Counted from the stretch's first letter, positions 52,726 to 63,480 are shown. The stretch is DNA of 64,000 nt from an uncultured bacterium (GCA_902791985.1 CADAYD010000007.1:21881-85880); one strand, 5' to 3'. Numbers and translations: made by a program. Notes: generated by a model from the letters alone, not told the origin.

Positions 52726-53709
52726 ATGGACAAATCGGAAGAAAAATTTTATGAAATCTATTACAAAAATATTCTGCCAAAATTAGAAACTCTGGAACCG
52801 GAAAGAAAACAAATGTTAAATATACTTAATAAATCTGCTTCGGATTCTTCTCAATTCAAAGAATTTAAAAAATTAGTAAAATCAATCTGTACAAAAGATT
52901 TTGAAAACGAATTATCTATAAAATGGAACAATCAAAGCACAAGAAAAAAGATATCTATTGAAAAAAGCAATATATTTCCTAAATACAATAAAATTGAATA
53001 TGATGATGCTATTCAGGGGATATATAAAGATACTGAATTTTATGTTCAGGAAATGGAATTATTATTAGAAGGGAAGAAGGAACCGAAAACCGTATTCAAA
53101 GGAATTGCAATTTGTATACATTCTAATAAAACAGTAAAAGTACAGACAATAGTTACATCAAAAAATGATACGGCTACACACAACAGGCTAATGCCAATAC
53201 CTATGATGTTTATACTTAGTATGATATTTTTATTATTGGGAATATCTGTATTGATAACAATTCTAAAAGGGGTTATTACAGAAGACATTACAAGGGGAAT
53301 ATTTGGTTCAATTGCATCAATTGTCGCAGGAATTAGAACTTTTTATTTAGCTGTACGGCAAATCAAATATGAACAAAAACTACAAAATGTCAAACTGGAA
53401 GATTTAAATTTTGGCAAAAGGTTCAATGTTTATTCCGAGGACCAAATTGAAGCAAGGTTTTTGGTCACACCCGCGTTTATGGATAGATTGCAAAATCTTC
53501 AAACCGCATTCGGAACAAGGAATATAAAATGTTCATTCTTTGACGATAAAATTATATTCGCCATCTCAACAAGCAAAGACCTGTTTGAAATTGGGAACTT
53601 ATTTGTACCATTGACGGACAAAAGACAAATCGAAACATTTTATAAAGAACTAATTTCAATATATAATATGATTGATTACTTTAAATTAACAGAAAAAACA
53701 GGATTATAA
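52726..53709 (+). CDS. DUF3137-like membrane protein, 327 aa
   Basis: Two adjacent hydrophobic helices (about 155-195: MFILSMIFLLLGISVLI and a second one) separate an N-terminal charged domain from a C-terminal soluble domain. N-terminal FYEIYYKNILPKLETLEPER and C-terminal KCSFFDDKIIFAISTSKDLFEIG match what I know of DUF3137. Function unknown. ATG 52726 follows GGAGTG; the longer frame lies in ilvC. The next gene starts 10 bases on, so ilvC, this gene and the YhaM-like gene may form an operon. Confidence 0.75.
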   Translation: MDKSEEKFYEIYYKNILPKLETLEPERKQMLNILNKSASDSSQFKEFKKLVKSICTKDFENELSIKWNNQSTRKKISIEKSNIFPKYNKIEYDDAIQGIYKDTEFYVQEMELLLEGKKEPKTVFKGIAICIHSNKTVKVQTIVTSKNDTATHNRLMPIPMMFILSMIFLLLGISVLITILKGVITEDITRGIFGSIASIVAGIRTFYLAVRQIKYEQKLQNVKLEDLNFGKRFNVYSEDQIEARFLVTPAFMDRLQNLQTAFGTRNIKCSFFDDKIIFAISTSKDLFEIGNLFVPLTDKRQIETFYKELISIYNMIDYFKLTEKTGL

Positions 53710-53719
53710 AGGAGAAAAA

Positions 53720-54556
53720 ATGTTCAATACAGAAGATACATATGAGGTTGTTATATTCTCAATCGGGGACACAAAAGCCGGAACAAAGATGGGCAAATTA
53801 CAATTAAAAAATACAAATGACGATAGTATTTTGAATTGTATCCTCTGGGAAGAAACCCTCAATCGATTTGACGCAAAAATATTCAGAACAGGGAACTTAG
53901 TGCGCATAGTTTCTGCTACATTCAATGAAAAATACAATAACTGCCTTGTATCAGCGCTGGAGCTTATTGAAGAAGCAAAATTAGGATTAGAACCCCAAGA
54001 AATCGATGAATATTGGGCAAAATTACAATCGTACATTAATAAAATAGAGAAACCGGAATTGCGAGAATTTGTTTCGAAATTATTTAGTGATAATGCCGAA
54101 AAATTTAAGATTATGCCTGCGGCTAAACTTATGCATCACAATTATGTCGGCGGACTTCTTGTTCATACGGTTGAATGTTTGGAGTTTGCCGAATTGAATT
54201 TACCTGCGTTTGCATATAAGGTTAATCGCGACAATATTTTTGCTGCGTGCTTATTACATGATTTTGGCAAGATTTTTGAGTACACAATTGACACTGAAAC
54301 TGGGCTAATAGATTATGCTCCGGGATTTAGAGAAACCTGGATTACCCACTCACAATGGGGATTTAGTACTTGCATGAATGCAGGGTTTATAAAGGTCGCA
54401 AGAATGATTGCAGCCCATCATGGACGCGCAGATTGGGGTGCTATTATTGATTTGGATACAAAAGATGCAATTGAACCGGAATTGTACTTAATTCACCTTA
54501 TTGATAATCTTTCCGCAAAATTCGGCAAAATAAATACACATTTATTTTCTAAGTAA
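53720..54556 (+). CDS. YhaM-like 3'-5' exoribonuclease (OB fold + HD domain)
   Basis: A 278-aa protein with an N-terminal OB-fold (KMGKLQLKNTNDDSILNCILW) and an HD phosphohydrolase domain (H in GGLLVHTVEC, HD in ACLLHDFGKIFEY, later H in AAHHGRADWG, D in IHLIDNLSAKF). This is the layout of YhaM/CBF1-type exonucleases that trim RNA or ssDNA with Mn2+. It starts after AAAGGAG. The C-terminus overlaps the convergent histidine kinase gene by 15 bases. Confidence 0.87.
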   Translation: MFNTEDTYEVVIFSIGDTKAGTKMGKLQLKNTNDDSILNCILWEETLNRFDAKIFRTGNLVRIVSATFNEKYNNCLVSALELIEEAKLGLEPQEIDEYWAKLQSYINKIEKPELREFVSKLFSDNAEKFKIMPAAKLMHHNYVGGLLVHTVECLEFAELNLPAFAYKVNRDNIFAACLLHDFGKIFEYTIDTETGLIDYAPGFRETWITHSQWGFSTCMNAGFIKVARMIAAHHGRADWGAIIDLDTKDAIEPELYLIHLIDNLSAKFGKINTHLFSK

Positions 54557-55330
54557 ATTTATCTCCTTAGTATTTTTTGCGAGTTGAAAACCGAATGTGC
54601 ATGTCCCATCAGGAGTGCTGTGTGCAAACATTTTTCCTCCATGCATAGAGATTATATGCTTTGCACTGTATAATCCCAAACCTGTTGAATATTTATTGAT
54701 TTTTGAATTAGATGTTCTTGAAAATTTATTAAAAATCCCTTTCAGTTCTTTGTCTGAGATATAATGACTCTTATTTGATATTGTAAAATTTATAAATTTA
54801 TCAGTGCAAGCTAAGTTTATTGTTATAATAGTATTTTTTAGACCGTATATTATTGCATTTGACAGTAAATTCATTATTACCCGTTCTATTTGCAGCTTAT
54901 CTGCATTGATAATGCATGTGCTTTGGGGACAAATTAAATCAATTTTTAATTCGTGTTCTGCAATTATCAATTCATAATTTTTTATTATTACTCCCAATAA
55001 TTCGACGAGGTCAAAATTGATTTTTGTCAAATTGAATGAATTTGAGAGAATTTTATATCCTGATAATACTGTACCTACAAGATTTGATATATATTTTGCG
55101 GAAGAACATGTTAATTCAAGCATTTCATATTGTTTAGGGTTTAGTTGTCCGAATTTCCCCTTCAAAAGTAAATTCAACATATTTATTTGTGCATATGTCG
55201 GTGATTTTAAATCATGGGTCAATGTTGCTACATAAGACATCTTCTCTTCATTAAGATTCTTATATTTTTTTACTAACAGAATCAGATAACCCATTATAAG
55301 AATAACTAATAAAGATATGATAAATAACAT
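54542..55330 (-). CDS. Orphan sensor histidine kinase, 262 aa
   Basis: One N-terminal membrane helix (LFIISLLVILIMGYLILLV) is followed directly by a HisKA domain with H-box LTHDLKSP and an ATPase domain with N-box NLLSNAIIYG, a F-box-like GIFNKFSR and G-box STGLGLYSA. There is no periplasmic or PAS sensor domain, so input would come through the membrane or partners. No response regulator is adjacent; the RpaB-like regulator at 24 kb is a possible partner only by default. Confidence 0.9.
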   Translation of the reverse strand: MLFIISLLVILIMGYLILLVKKYKNLNEEKMSYVATLTHDLKSPTYAQINMLNLLLKGKFGQLNPKQYEMLELTCSSAKYISNLVGTVLSGYKILSNSFNLTKINFDLVELLGVIIKNYELIIAEHELKIDLICPQSTCIINADKLQIERVIMNLLSNAIIYGLKNTIITINLACTDKFINFTISNKSHYISDKELKGIFNKFSRTSNSKINKYSTGLGLYSAKHIISMHGGKMFAHSTPDGTCTFGFQLAKNTKEINLLRK

Positions 55331-55440
55331 AACAGCTATATATTATTTACACAAATTCTATTTACTATTGCCCGAGAGGCTAATAAAAAATTAATTTGCA
55401 ATCGTATTACTAAGGTAGTATAAATATATTGGAAGTTTAG

Positions 55441-56805
<1,365 letters not shown>

Positions 56806-56842
56806 ATAATATAAACTAATTGTATAATTATGAATGTCCGTT

Positions 56843-57247
56843 TCAAGAATGTATTTGAAACGGGCATTTTGTACAGTGTGCTTTTGGATGCAGAATTAAA
56901 TTATCCTCTAAATCATACATTCTGGCTATTCTTGTAACAAGTGGAGCCCCGCATTTGGGACATTTTAATCCTCCTGCGCCATTTAAAATCAGTTCTTTTA
57001 GGCTTTCTATGATTTCGTCTGAAATAATATTTTCACTTATATCTTTTTCTAAAGTTTTAATTTCTTCAGGTTCGCATTTTAGAATTTTTGCCAAAGATTG
57101 TCTTCTTGTAACTGAAAGAAAAAGAGTTTTTCCTTCTTCAATCTCCTCAATTTCTTCAAGCGGAATATTTGTGGCAATAGATAATCCTTTTACCGTATAA
57201 CCAAGTTCTTCTCTTTTGTTATGTATAAATTTTGCCAATGTTTCCAT
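56843..57247 (-). CDS. HTH plus zinc-ribbon regulator, 134 aa
   Basis: An N-terminal XRE-like HTH (IHNKREELGYTVKGLSIAT, IPLEEIEEIEEGK) is followed by a linker and a C-terminal zinc ribbon with CPKCGAP and CTKCPF. Putative transcription factor; ligand and target unknown. It lies convergent with gdhA (37 bases between stops), without a clear terminator between. Confidence 0.8.
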   Translation of the reverse strand: METLAKFIHNKREELGYTVKGLSIATNIPLEEIEEIEEGKTLFLSVTRRQSLAKILKCEPEEIKTLEKDISENIISDEIIESLKELILNGAGGLKCPKCGAPLVTRIARMYDLEDNLILHPKAHCTKCPFQIHS

Positions 57248-57375
57248 ACCCGAATGATACCATAAACTGTTTGATTTTTATTTATGTTAAGAAATATTAC
57301 GATAATTTTTCAACTCTAAACCCTTGTTCCTATTGGCTTCTAGTGATTTGTTAAATTATTGGTCGTATATTTCAG

Positions 57376-57404
57376 GCAATTTTTGAATAAAAAATTTTTT
57401 TATA
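57376..57404 (+). promoter_or_regulatory. GCAATT-N17-TTTATA promoter, copy 5
   Basis: GCAATT (57376-57381), spacer 17, TTTATA (57399-57404). The AC before TTTATA is TT here. It is 37 bases before ATG 57442. Confidence 0.6.
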
Positions 57405-57441
57405 TATATACAGGGGAACAACAAGAAACGGGGAAAATATC

Positions 57442-58536
57442 ATGTTTGGACTTGGAATGAGTTGTAACGGACAATTAACAAACGCATCATTGGCATATTT
57501 GCCGTATATGCAATACAATCCATTTGGAATAACAAATTTTGGGGGCGACATCCAAATATTCCCTGTGGATAATTATCAGCAATCCCAAATAGGGATGGCA
57601 TTTAATCAGGTTGCTCAGGCTTCTGGTTGGCCGGCAGGCATATTCGGTGGTTATCAGATGACTCCGCAAATTAATACACAGGCTATTGTTGCAAATGTTC
57701 AAAGTATGGTTGCTGCATCTCTTAATCCGATGACTGTAAATGAAGTTAATCAAGGATTACAGGCTATTGCAAGTGAAAGAACTAAACTTCAAGCACAATT
57801 ACAGGCTCAGGATTTGAAACCGGAAGACAAAACTGCGATTGAAGCAAAATTAAAAAAACTTGAAGAATATGAAAAACAATTGAAAGATATCGGTAAAGCA
57901 GGTTTAGATCCGCAAAGTGCTTATCTGAAAGCGAATGCTCTAAAGGTTGAAGTAATTAATTATATTGCAGGCAGATCTGATGGAAGCAGTTCTCAAGGTT
58001 CAACAACAGATTCATCAACAAGCTCTTCATCAACTTCAAGCAGCAGTACAGGTTCTACTTCAACAACAGATCCTTCGTCAAGTTCTTCGACAAGTACTTC
58101 AACAACATCAACTTCTACTCCGCAAAATCATGCAGCATGGGCAGATGCATTTCATGATGCAACATTTAAATGGGGAACGGATGATGAAGTTTTCAATGCT
58201 TGCTGTGAGGACATAACAAAAGACAATGTTATTGAAAAAATGATTCAATACAGTCAGTCATATTCAGGTGAATCGTTTATGGAAGTATTTATGGCTGATG
58301 CAGACAAAGATCAAAAGTTAAAATATGGCAGACATATTCAAAGGGCACTTCGTGATAAAGCACAGGAATTAGGTTATGACTTAAGTAATGACCCTGATTA
58401 TATTGCAATTACAAAAGAACTTAACAGTATGTTCTATATAGACAATGGTGTTGCTGATAATTTCAATGCTTTGATAAAGAAACTTGCGGCAAAAATGGGT
58501 TATCAGTACGATTATAAAGAATATTCAATGTTCTAA
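57442..58536 (+). CDS. Ser/Thr-linker protein with annexin-like C-terminal repeat
   Basis: A 364-aa protein. The N-terminal ~100 residues are Gln/Asn/Gly-rich without a Sec signal (MFGLGMSCNGQ), and residues 100-150 form a charged helix. Residues 180-226 are an almost pure Ser/Thr linker, as in secreted or surface proteins. The C-terminal domain contains FKWGTDDEVF (G245-T246), then Y270, F283 and D286. This matches the annexin type II calcium site, G-x-G-T followed about 38-40 residues later by Asp/Glu. One clear repeat is visible; the following ~70 residues may hold a degenerate second. Ribosome site GGGGA. Controlled by copy 5 of the special promoter. Annexin assignment is a motif-based inference. 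Confidence 0.75.
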   Translation: MFGLGMSCNGQLTNASLAYLPYMQYNPFGITNFGGDIQIFPVDNYQQSQIGMAFNQVAQASGWPAGIFGGYQMTPQINTQAIVANVQSMVAASLNPMTVNEVNQGLQAIASERTKLQAQLQAQDLKPEDKTAIEAKLKKLEEYEKQLKDIGKAGLDPQSAYLKANALKVEVINYIAGRSDGSSSQGSTTDSSTSSSSTSSSSTGSTSTTDPSSSSSTSTSTTSTSTPQNHAAWADAFHDATFKWGTDDEVFNACCEDITKDNVIEKMIQYSQSYSGESFMEVFMADADKDQKLKYGRHIQRALRDKAQELGYDLSNDPDYIAITKELNSMFYIDNGVADNFNALIKKLAAKMGYQYDYKEYSMF

Positions 58537-58583
58537 TAAAAATTTGATATGAATAAGGTTAGGTAGTTAGTGTTTAAATTTTT

Positions 58584-58612
58584 ACCTCGCAGAGATGCGA
58601 GGTTTCTTTTTG
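58584..58612 (+). terminator. Terminator of 57442 gene
   Basis: ACCTCGCA-GAGA-TGCGAGGT (58584-58603) followed by TTCTTTTT. Confidence 0.85.
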
Positions 58613-58849
58613 TTAAGAATATTTACAATGTTCTTTTTTTTAGTTATTTTTTCGCCAGAAAAGGGAATATATATAATGTATATAAACCATTTTTCTTTTT
58701 CTTTATTTTCTCCTACAAAACCTTTTACCTACGAAGCCGTTCCCCTATGTACGGCTATTTTTATGTTTAGATTTATAAATAGCTCTGTATATTTGAGTTA
58801 TTTACGGTATAATAACTTATATGTTTTATTATTATGGGATTAGGGCTTT
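58613..58849. other. Intergenic stretch with second terminator
   Basis: No convincing gene. AGCCGT-N10-ACGGCT (58735-58756) followed by ATTTTTAT is a second rightward terminator 150 bases after the first, so a short transcript may lie between them. TATAAT near 58808 probably serves the 58850 gene. Confidence 0.45.
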
Positions 58850-60337
58850 ATGAATATTTTAGATAAAATAAAGAAAATTGATTATGAACACAGAGCATTT
58901 TTAGTATTTTTAATTGTTCATTTATTTGTATGGAGTCTTATCGGACTTATTCGTACTATTTTGCCTACTGACGCATTAGAAGGCATTTATTGGGGAAGTT
59001 TACATGATTTTGGTACTCCGAAACATCCACCGTTCGCCGGTTGGGTTACTTATTGGGTGTATTCGATTTTTAAAAACGATTTTTCAATATATTTTGTCAG
59101 TCAGGCTTTTATTATCGGGGGATTTTATTACATATATAAGTTAGGTAAAATTTTTCTTGATGAAAACAGAGCAATTTTGTCTGTTATTTTACTTGAAGGA
59201 TGCTGGGTATACAGTTACATAACAGGATATTACGGATTTAATCCTGATGTTATTCTATTATTCCTGCTGCCTTTGCTTACTTATGTTTTTTATCGCTGCA
59301 TGACAGAAAATAAAAATATTGACTGGATAAATCTTGGATTAATTGTCGGGATTTGTTTTTTGAATAAATATCAAACGGTTTTGATTTTAATTCCGATGTT
59401 TATTTGGGCATTGATGTATAGAAAAGATATTTTTAAAAACAGAATGTTTTATATTGCTGTTGTGATTGCGTATTTGCTTTTTGCTCCGCACTTACATTGG
59501 ATGGTAAAGTACGATTTCTTCCCGCTTATGTATTTTGAAGGTGAACTTGGAAGTTCTTCGTGGTTCAACCATATTAAGGCTCCGTTAATGCTTATATTTA
59601 TGCAATTATGTGCTGTTGCGGGTACGTTATTGATTTACGGGTGTTTAAAACTTCGACAGAAATCCCCATTAAAATTTAACGATAATCTTGATAAAGAAAA
59701 AACTTGGCTGCTATTGTTATTTTATTTCTTTCCGGTTGCAGTTACAGTTGTGATGGTCGCATTCGGAGGGGCAACAAGATTTCGCTGGGGGTTCGAATTC
59801 CTTTATTTAACGGCGATTATGCTTTTTTATTTCTTTCCGACAAAAGAAATTAAGAAAGACGATTTTAAATTTGTTTTAAGATTTGCGTACGCAATTATGC
59901 TGATTGTATTTTTATCGCTCGGCACTTTGCTTGCTGTTGAAAAGAATTATCGCAGCAGATATCCTGTCGGGCAAATTTATTCCGATATGAATAAAATTTG
60001 GGCTAAAAATTATAAAACACCGCTCAAATATTTTGGCGGATATATTGAATGGACACTGCCTTTGACTATTTATGGTAAGGAGCATCAACAAATAATTCTT
60101 GATACAAATGGATATAAAAATCCTTGGATTGATGAGAAAGATTTGAAAAAATCGGGTATAATAGTTATCGGCAGGGATGAAGAACATATCTTTGATGATA
60201 CTAAAAAATCTTGTACGTATCTTGATAAGAGTTATGAAATTCAGCCAAAGCCGTATAGTTTCACAGTTAAAAATGCATTCGGTCAGGAAAGGCAGTATGA
60301 TATTTTCTACCATATAGTTCCACCGATGGATAAATAA
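58850..60337 (+). CDS. GT39-type membrane glycosyltransferase (ArnT-like)
   Basis: A 495-aa protein with about 11 membrane helices in the N-terminal two-thirds. The first loop holds KHPPFAGW, typical of the dolichyl-phosphate-mannose-protein mannosyltransferase/ArnT family (PMT_2). The conserved NPDVILLFLLP and FLNKYQTVL segments are family-like, and the C-terminal ~130 residues form an extracytoplasmic domain. Such enzymes move a sugar from a polyprenyl-phosphate carrier to lipid A, proteins or glycans. Acceptor unknown. ispD follows 9 bases later. Confidence 0.87.
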   Translation: MNILDKIKKIDYEHRAFLVFLIVHLFVWSLIGLIRTILPTDALEGIYWGSLHDFGTPKHPPFAGWVTYWVYSIFKNDFSIYFVSQAFIIGGFYYIYKLGKIFLDENRAILSVILLEGCWVYSYITGYYGFNPDVILLFLLPLLTYVFYRCMTENKNIDWINLGLIVGICFLNKYQTVLILIPMFIWALMYRKDIFKNRMFYIAVVIAYLLFAPHLHWMVKYDFFPLMYFEGELGSSSWFNHIKAPLMLIFMQLCAVAGTLLIYGCLKLRQKSPLKFNDNLDKEKTWLLLLFYFFPVAVTVVMVAFGGATRFRWGFEFLYLTAIMLFYFFPTKEIKKDDFKFVLRFAYAIMLIVFLSLGTLLAVEKNYRSRYPVGQIYSDMNKIWAKNYKTPLKYFGGYIEWTLPLTIYGKEHQQIILDTNGYKNPWIDEKDLKKSGIIVIGRDEEHIFDDTKKSCTYLDKSYEIQPKPYSFTVKNAFGQERQYDIFYHIVPPMDK

Positions 60338-60346
60338 AGGATTTTT

Positions 60347-61033
60347 ATGAAAAATTATGCAATAATACTTGCTTCCGGCACTGGTAAACGTTTTGAAAGT
60401 GATTTGCCAAAACAGTTTGCAAAAATTAATGGTAAATCTCTTTTAGAATACAGTATTGAGGCGTTTGAGTCTTGTAGATGTATAGACGAGATAATTGTTG
60501 TGATTACTCCGGAATATAACGGTTTGGCACGTAAAATTATAGAAAATAACGGATACCAAAAGGTTATAAAACTTGTAAATGGCGGCAAAGAACGCAAAGA
60601 CAGCTCATATATCGGTGTAAACTCGATTGATGAAATAGATGCGAATGTACTTATTCATGATTGTGCACGACCGTTTGTTTCGCATGAAATTATAAATAAT
60701 TGTATAGTTATGCTTGAAAAATATGATGCTGTTGCGGCTGCTATTCCATCAACCGATACGGTAATTGAGACTAAAAACGGTATGATTACATGTGTTCCTG
60801 ATCGCTTGTCATTGATGCGTATTCAGACTCCCCAATGCTTTAGGCTGTCTCTGATTAAAAACGCTCACGAACTTTCTAAAAATGATTATAATTTTACTGA
60901 TGATTGCGGTCTGGTTATCAAGCATAAACTCGCAGATATTCATATTGTTTATGGTTCGGAACAGAACATTAAAATTACTTATCCTCGTGACATAAAAATG
61001 GCTGAATTTTTGATAAATAATATGTATGAATGA
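60347..61033 (+). CDS. ispD: 2-C-methyl-D-erythritol 4-phosphate cytidylyltransferase
   Basis: A 228-aa cytidylyltransferase of the non-mevalonate isoprenoid pathway. The N-terminal CTP-binding ILASGTGKRFESDLPKQF matches (Ala-Gly changed to Ala-Ser in the loop), with VNGGKERKDSSYIG, HDCARPFVS and the late TDDCGLV. TarI-type ribitol-phosphate cytidylyltransferases are close relatives, so IspD is the likelier but not exclusive reading. Isoprenoid precursors would also feed the polyprenyl carriers used by the upstream glycosyltransferase. Confidence 0.88.
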   Translation: MKNYAIILASGTGKRFESDLPKQFAKINGKSLLEYSIEAFESCRCIDEIIVVITPEYNGLARKIIENNGYQKVIKLVNGGKERKDSSYIGVNSIDEIDANVLIHDCARPFVSHEIINNCIVMLEKYDAVAAAIPSTDTVIETKNGMITCVPDRLSLMRIQTPQCFRLSLIKNAHELSKNDYNFTDDCGLVIKHKLADIHIVYGSEQNIKITYPRDIKMAEFLINNMYE

Positions 61034-61090
61034 TGTAAATTTCCTTTATGATTTGGTATTTATTTAATATAAATATGAAAGGAGATTATT

Positions 61091-61483
61091 ATGTCTGAAC
61101 AAACAATAGTTGAAAACAATTCAGGTATGGGTAAAGATATTCAAGTTCCTGAAGTGGTTGCAAAAAGATTCAACTGGGGCGCTTTTTTGCTCAGTTGGAT
61201 TTGGGGTCTGGGTAATGGGACATATATCACTTTAATAGGATTGCTGGTATGTTTTATTCCTTTTGTTGGAGGTCTTATTGCCTTAGGTTGCTCGATTTGG
61301 TTTGGTATTAAGGGTAACGAATGGGCTTGGCAAAACAAAAGATTTAATGACGTAGAGCATTTTCATTCTTATCAAAGAAAATGGGCTACAGCAGGCGTAA
61401 TAGTTTTATTCTTGTCATTTGTATTTTGGTTCTTCCTTGTTATGCTTGCGGCATTATTAGGATCAGGTCAGGGTTCTATGTAA
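61091..61483 (+). CDS. Small membrane protein with NWGAF domain, 130 aa
   Basis: A DUF2628-like small membrane protein: RFNWGAFLLSWIWGLGNG, two to three helices, then IKGNEWAWQNKRFNDVEHFHSYQRKWA and a C-terminal helix. The same module recurs inside the next gene, so they are related by duplication. Function unknown. It starts after AAAGGAG, 18 bases before the next gene, so they are likely cotranscribed. Confidence 0.82.
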   Translation: MSEQTIVENNSGMGKDIQVPEVVAKRFNWGAFLLSWIWGLGNGTYITLIGLLVCFIPFVGGLIALGCSIWFGIKGNEWAWQNKRFNDVEHFHSYQRKWATAGVIVLFLSFVFWFFLVMLAALLGSGQGSM

Positions 61484-61501
61484 TTTCAGGAGGTATTTGA
61501 A

Positions 61502-62689
61502 ATGGAAGAGAACAAACTTGAGGTTAATGAAAAATTATTTGCTTTTAATGGAATAATCGGGCGTCATGCATATTTCGTAAATATAGTCATTCTTTGTGCC
61601 TTTAGTATTATCGTTGTTTCTCCTTATACAACATATTTTTACGCAAATGCCGGTACAATCAGTGACATGTTAGATATCCAAAAAATGTTCTTAAATACCC
61701 CTTTAATCCTTAAATTGTGGATGATTATCGGTACTGCCGGAGTTTGTACTCTTTCTGTTTCAAATATTTTTAGGAGATTAAATGATATATTAGGGAAAGT
61801 CCAAACCGGAACTAATATTATATTTTCAACAATATCCGTTTTGGCTTCTTTTTCGTTTTTAATCCCGTTAAAAACGGCATTTTTATTGCTGTTTGTAAAT
61901 TTTATTTTAGCAATGTTTTTACTCTTTAAAAGAGGGAAAATTACAAATACGCTTCCTTATGATTATAAAAAAGAATTTAACTGGGGCGCATTTTTTGGAA
62001 CTTGGATCTGGGGTTTGTTTAACAAATCATATATTCCTCTGTGGGAGTTATTGTTATGGATTACTCCGTTGGGATTTTATTTCCAATTGTACTGCGGTTT
62101 AAAGGGTAATGAATGGGCATATAAAAATAAAGGATGCACTGATGTTAAGGCGTTCAATAAATCTCAAGAAACTCAGGCTTTGGTGTTTATTATTTTGAAT
62201 CTTGTAATTATCCCGATTTTATATGTTGTATTAGTTCTTGGATTTGTTATTCTTATAGCTTTTATTGCCGGAGATTCCGCTAATCAGCCGAATGTAAATT
62301 CTAATGAAGTTAAGCAAGAATCAAGTATCGATAAATTGATGAGCGGTTTTACTTCTTTATATTTTGAACGCTATGAATTTACTTCATATGAAAATAAGTT
62401 TTATGTCCTTGATGATGATTGGCAAAATGCAGATTTCCAAGAAAAGAAGAATATGCTTGATTTTGCGGCTTCAAAATCCGCAAATGAGCGATCCAGAGAG
62501 TTTAAAAAGCAGTATCCTGACAGATCTCATTATTTTTCAAAAACAAGAGAATTGCCTCGTACAAAAATTTATTCGGCAACATCGGGCAAACTTTTGGGTG
62601 AGTTTGTTATGAGTGAAAACGAAATGAACGGTTCTTTTACGGAGGCATTTAAGGCTGCTTTGAACGCGTATCGCTTCTATAAACCTTAG
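61502..62689 (+). CDS. DUF805/NWGAF fusion membrane protein, 395 aa
   Basis: The N-terminal ~145 residues resemble DUF805 (FNGIIGRHAYFVNIVI, four helices). A second module (about 155-250) repeats the NWGAFFGTWIWGLFN...KGNEWAYKNKGCTDVKAFNKSQ pattern of the gene upstream. The C-terminal ~110 residues are soluble and charged, with WQNADFQEKKNMLDFAAS. Fusion of two membrane modules with a soluble tail is unusual, and its function is unknown. It starts after AGGAGG. Confidence 0.82.
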   Translation: MEENKLEVNEKLFAFNGIIGRHAYFVNIVILCAFSIIVVSPYTTYFYANAGTISDMLDIQKMFLNTPLILKLWMIIGTAGVCTLSVSNIFRRLNDILGKVQTGTNIIFSTISVLASFSFLIPLKTAFLLLFVNFILAMFLLFKRGKITNTLPYDYKKEFNWGAFFGTWIWGLFNKSYIPLWELLLWITPLGFYFQLYCGLKGNEWAYKNKGCTDVKAFNKSQETQALVFIILNLVIIPILYVVLVLGFVILIAFIAGDSANQPNVNSNEVKQESSIDKLMSGFTSLYFERYEFTSYENKFYVLDDDWQNADFQEKKNMLDFAASKSANERSREFKKQYPDRSHYFSKTRELPRTKIYSATSGKLLGEFVMSENEMNGSFTEAFKAALNAYRFYKP

Positions 62690-63448
62690 TTACTTTTTAG
62701 CGTTTAAATCATATATGTTTTTTAACCCTTCAAGAGTCAATATCGGGTTAATTTGATTAAATTTGCGCTTCATATATTTGGATACAAGTTCGCTATGACC
62801 GCCGGTTGCAATGAGTGTTACATTTGTTCCGAGTTCTTTTTCACATTGTTCAATAAGTCCATCTACAGCACATGCACAACCTCTTATTACTCCTGCAAGT
62901 ATGGCATCTTTTGTGTTTTGTGCTAAAGCGCACGGCGAATTATCAATTTCAATTTGCGGGAGTTTTGAAGTTTTGTCATAAAGACTTTTTAATTGAGTTT
63001 TTAGTCCTGGAATAATGATTCCTGCGCAAAATTCTTTTTTATCATTAACAATGTCAAATGTGGTTGCCGTACCGAAATCTACAACAATTACCGCTCCGAT
63101 ATCCAATTTCGCTGCGGCGGATGCATTTGCTATTCTGTCGGCTCCTACTTCATCAGGATTATCCGCAATTATTTTTACTCCGCAATTTATTTTATTTGAT
63201 ACTATTATCGGGTTCAACATAAAAACATTCTTAATCGCATTTGTAAATTTTTCATCAAGTTCTTCTACAACAGAACCTATAACGCACCCGTCAATTTTGT
63301 AATCTTTAAAAATAGTTCTGAGCAAATTTTCATACTCGGATTGCTCTAAATCCCTATCAGAAGCCAATCGGAATTCTTTTTTATATTCAGCATTTTCAAA
63401 AAGACCGAGAGTAATATTTGTATTTCCTATATCAGCTGTCAATAGCAT
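62690..63448 (-). CDS. coaX: Type III pantothenate kinase
   Basis: A 252-aa ASKHA-fold kinase for the first step of CoA synthesis, ATP-dependent and not feedback-inhibited by CoA. Phosphate 1 motif DIGNTNITLG, catalytic region GADRIANASAA and VVDFGTATTFD, and the late IATGGHSEL are all present. I start at ATG 63448 (MLLTADIGN). The longer frame from 63475 would include the stem of a terminator hairpin (63456-63480). How coaX is transcribed through that hairpin is unclear. Confidence 0.94.
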   Translation of the reverse strand: MLLTADIGNTNITLGLFENAEYKKEFRLASDRDLEQSEYENLLRTIFKDYKIDGCVIGSVVEELDEKFTNAIKNVFMLNPIIVSNKINCGVKIIADNPDEVGADRIANASAAAKLDIGAVIVVDFGTATTFDIVNDKKEFCAGIIIPGLKTQLKSLYDKTSKLPQIEIDNSPCALAQNTKDAILAGVIRGCACAVDGLIEQCEKELGTNVTLIATGGHSELVSKYMKRKFNQINPILTLEGLKNIYDLNAKK

Positions 63449-63455
63449 AAAAAAT

Positions 63456-63480
63456 AATCCTTGAGTAAATTTCAAGGATT
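63456..63480 (-). terminator. Terminator between small gene and coaX
   Basis: AATCCTTGA/TCAAGGATT stem, followed on the minus strand by ATTATTTTTTATG where the ATG is the coaX start. It ends the small gene at 63516-63698. Confidence 0.75.

Noticed and set aside
57965..58216. Gln-rich frame inside the Ser/Thr linker gene
   Set aside because: Out-of-frame shadow of the repetitive linker codons; no ribosome site or independent support.
58570..58843. Two overlapping small hydrophobic frames
   Set aside because: They span the terminator hairpins, have Phe/Tyr-rich composition from AT-rich DNA, and no ribosome site.
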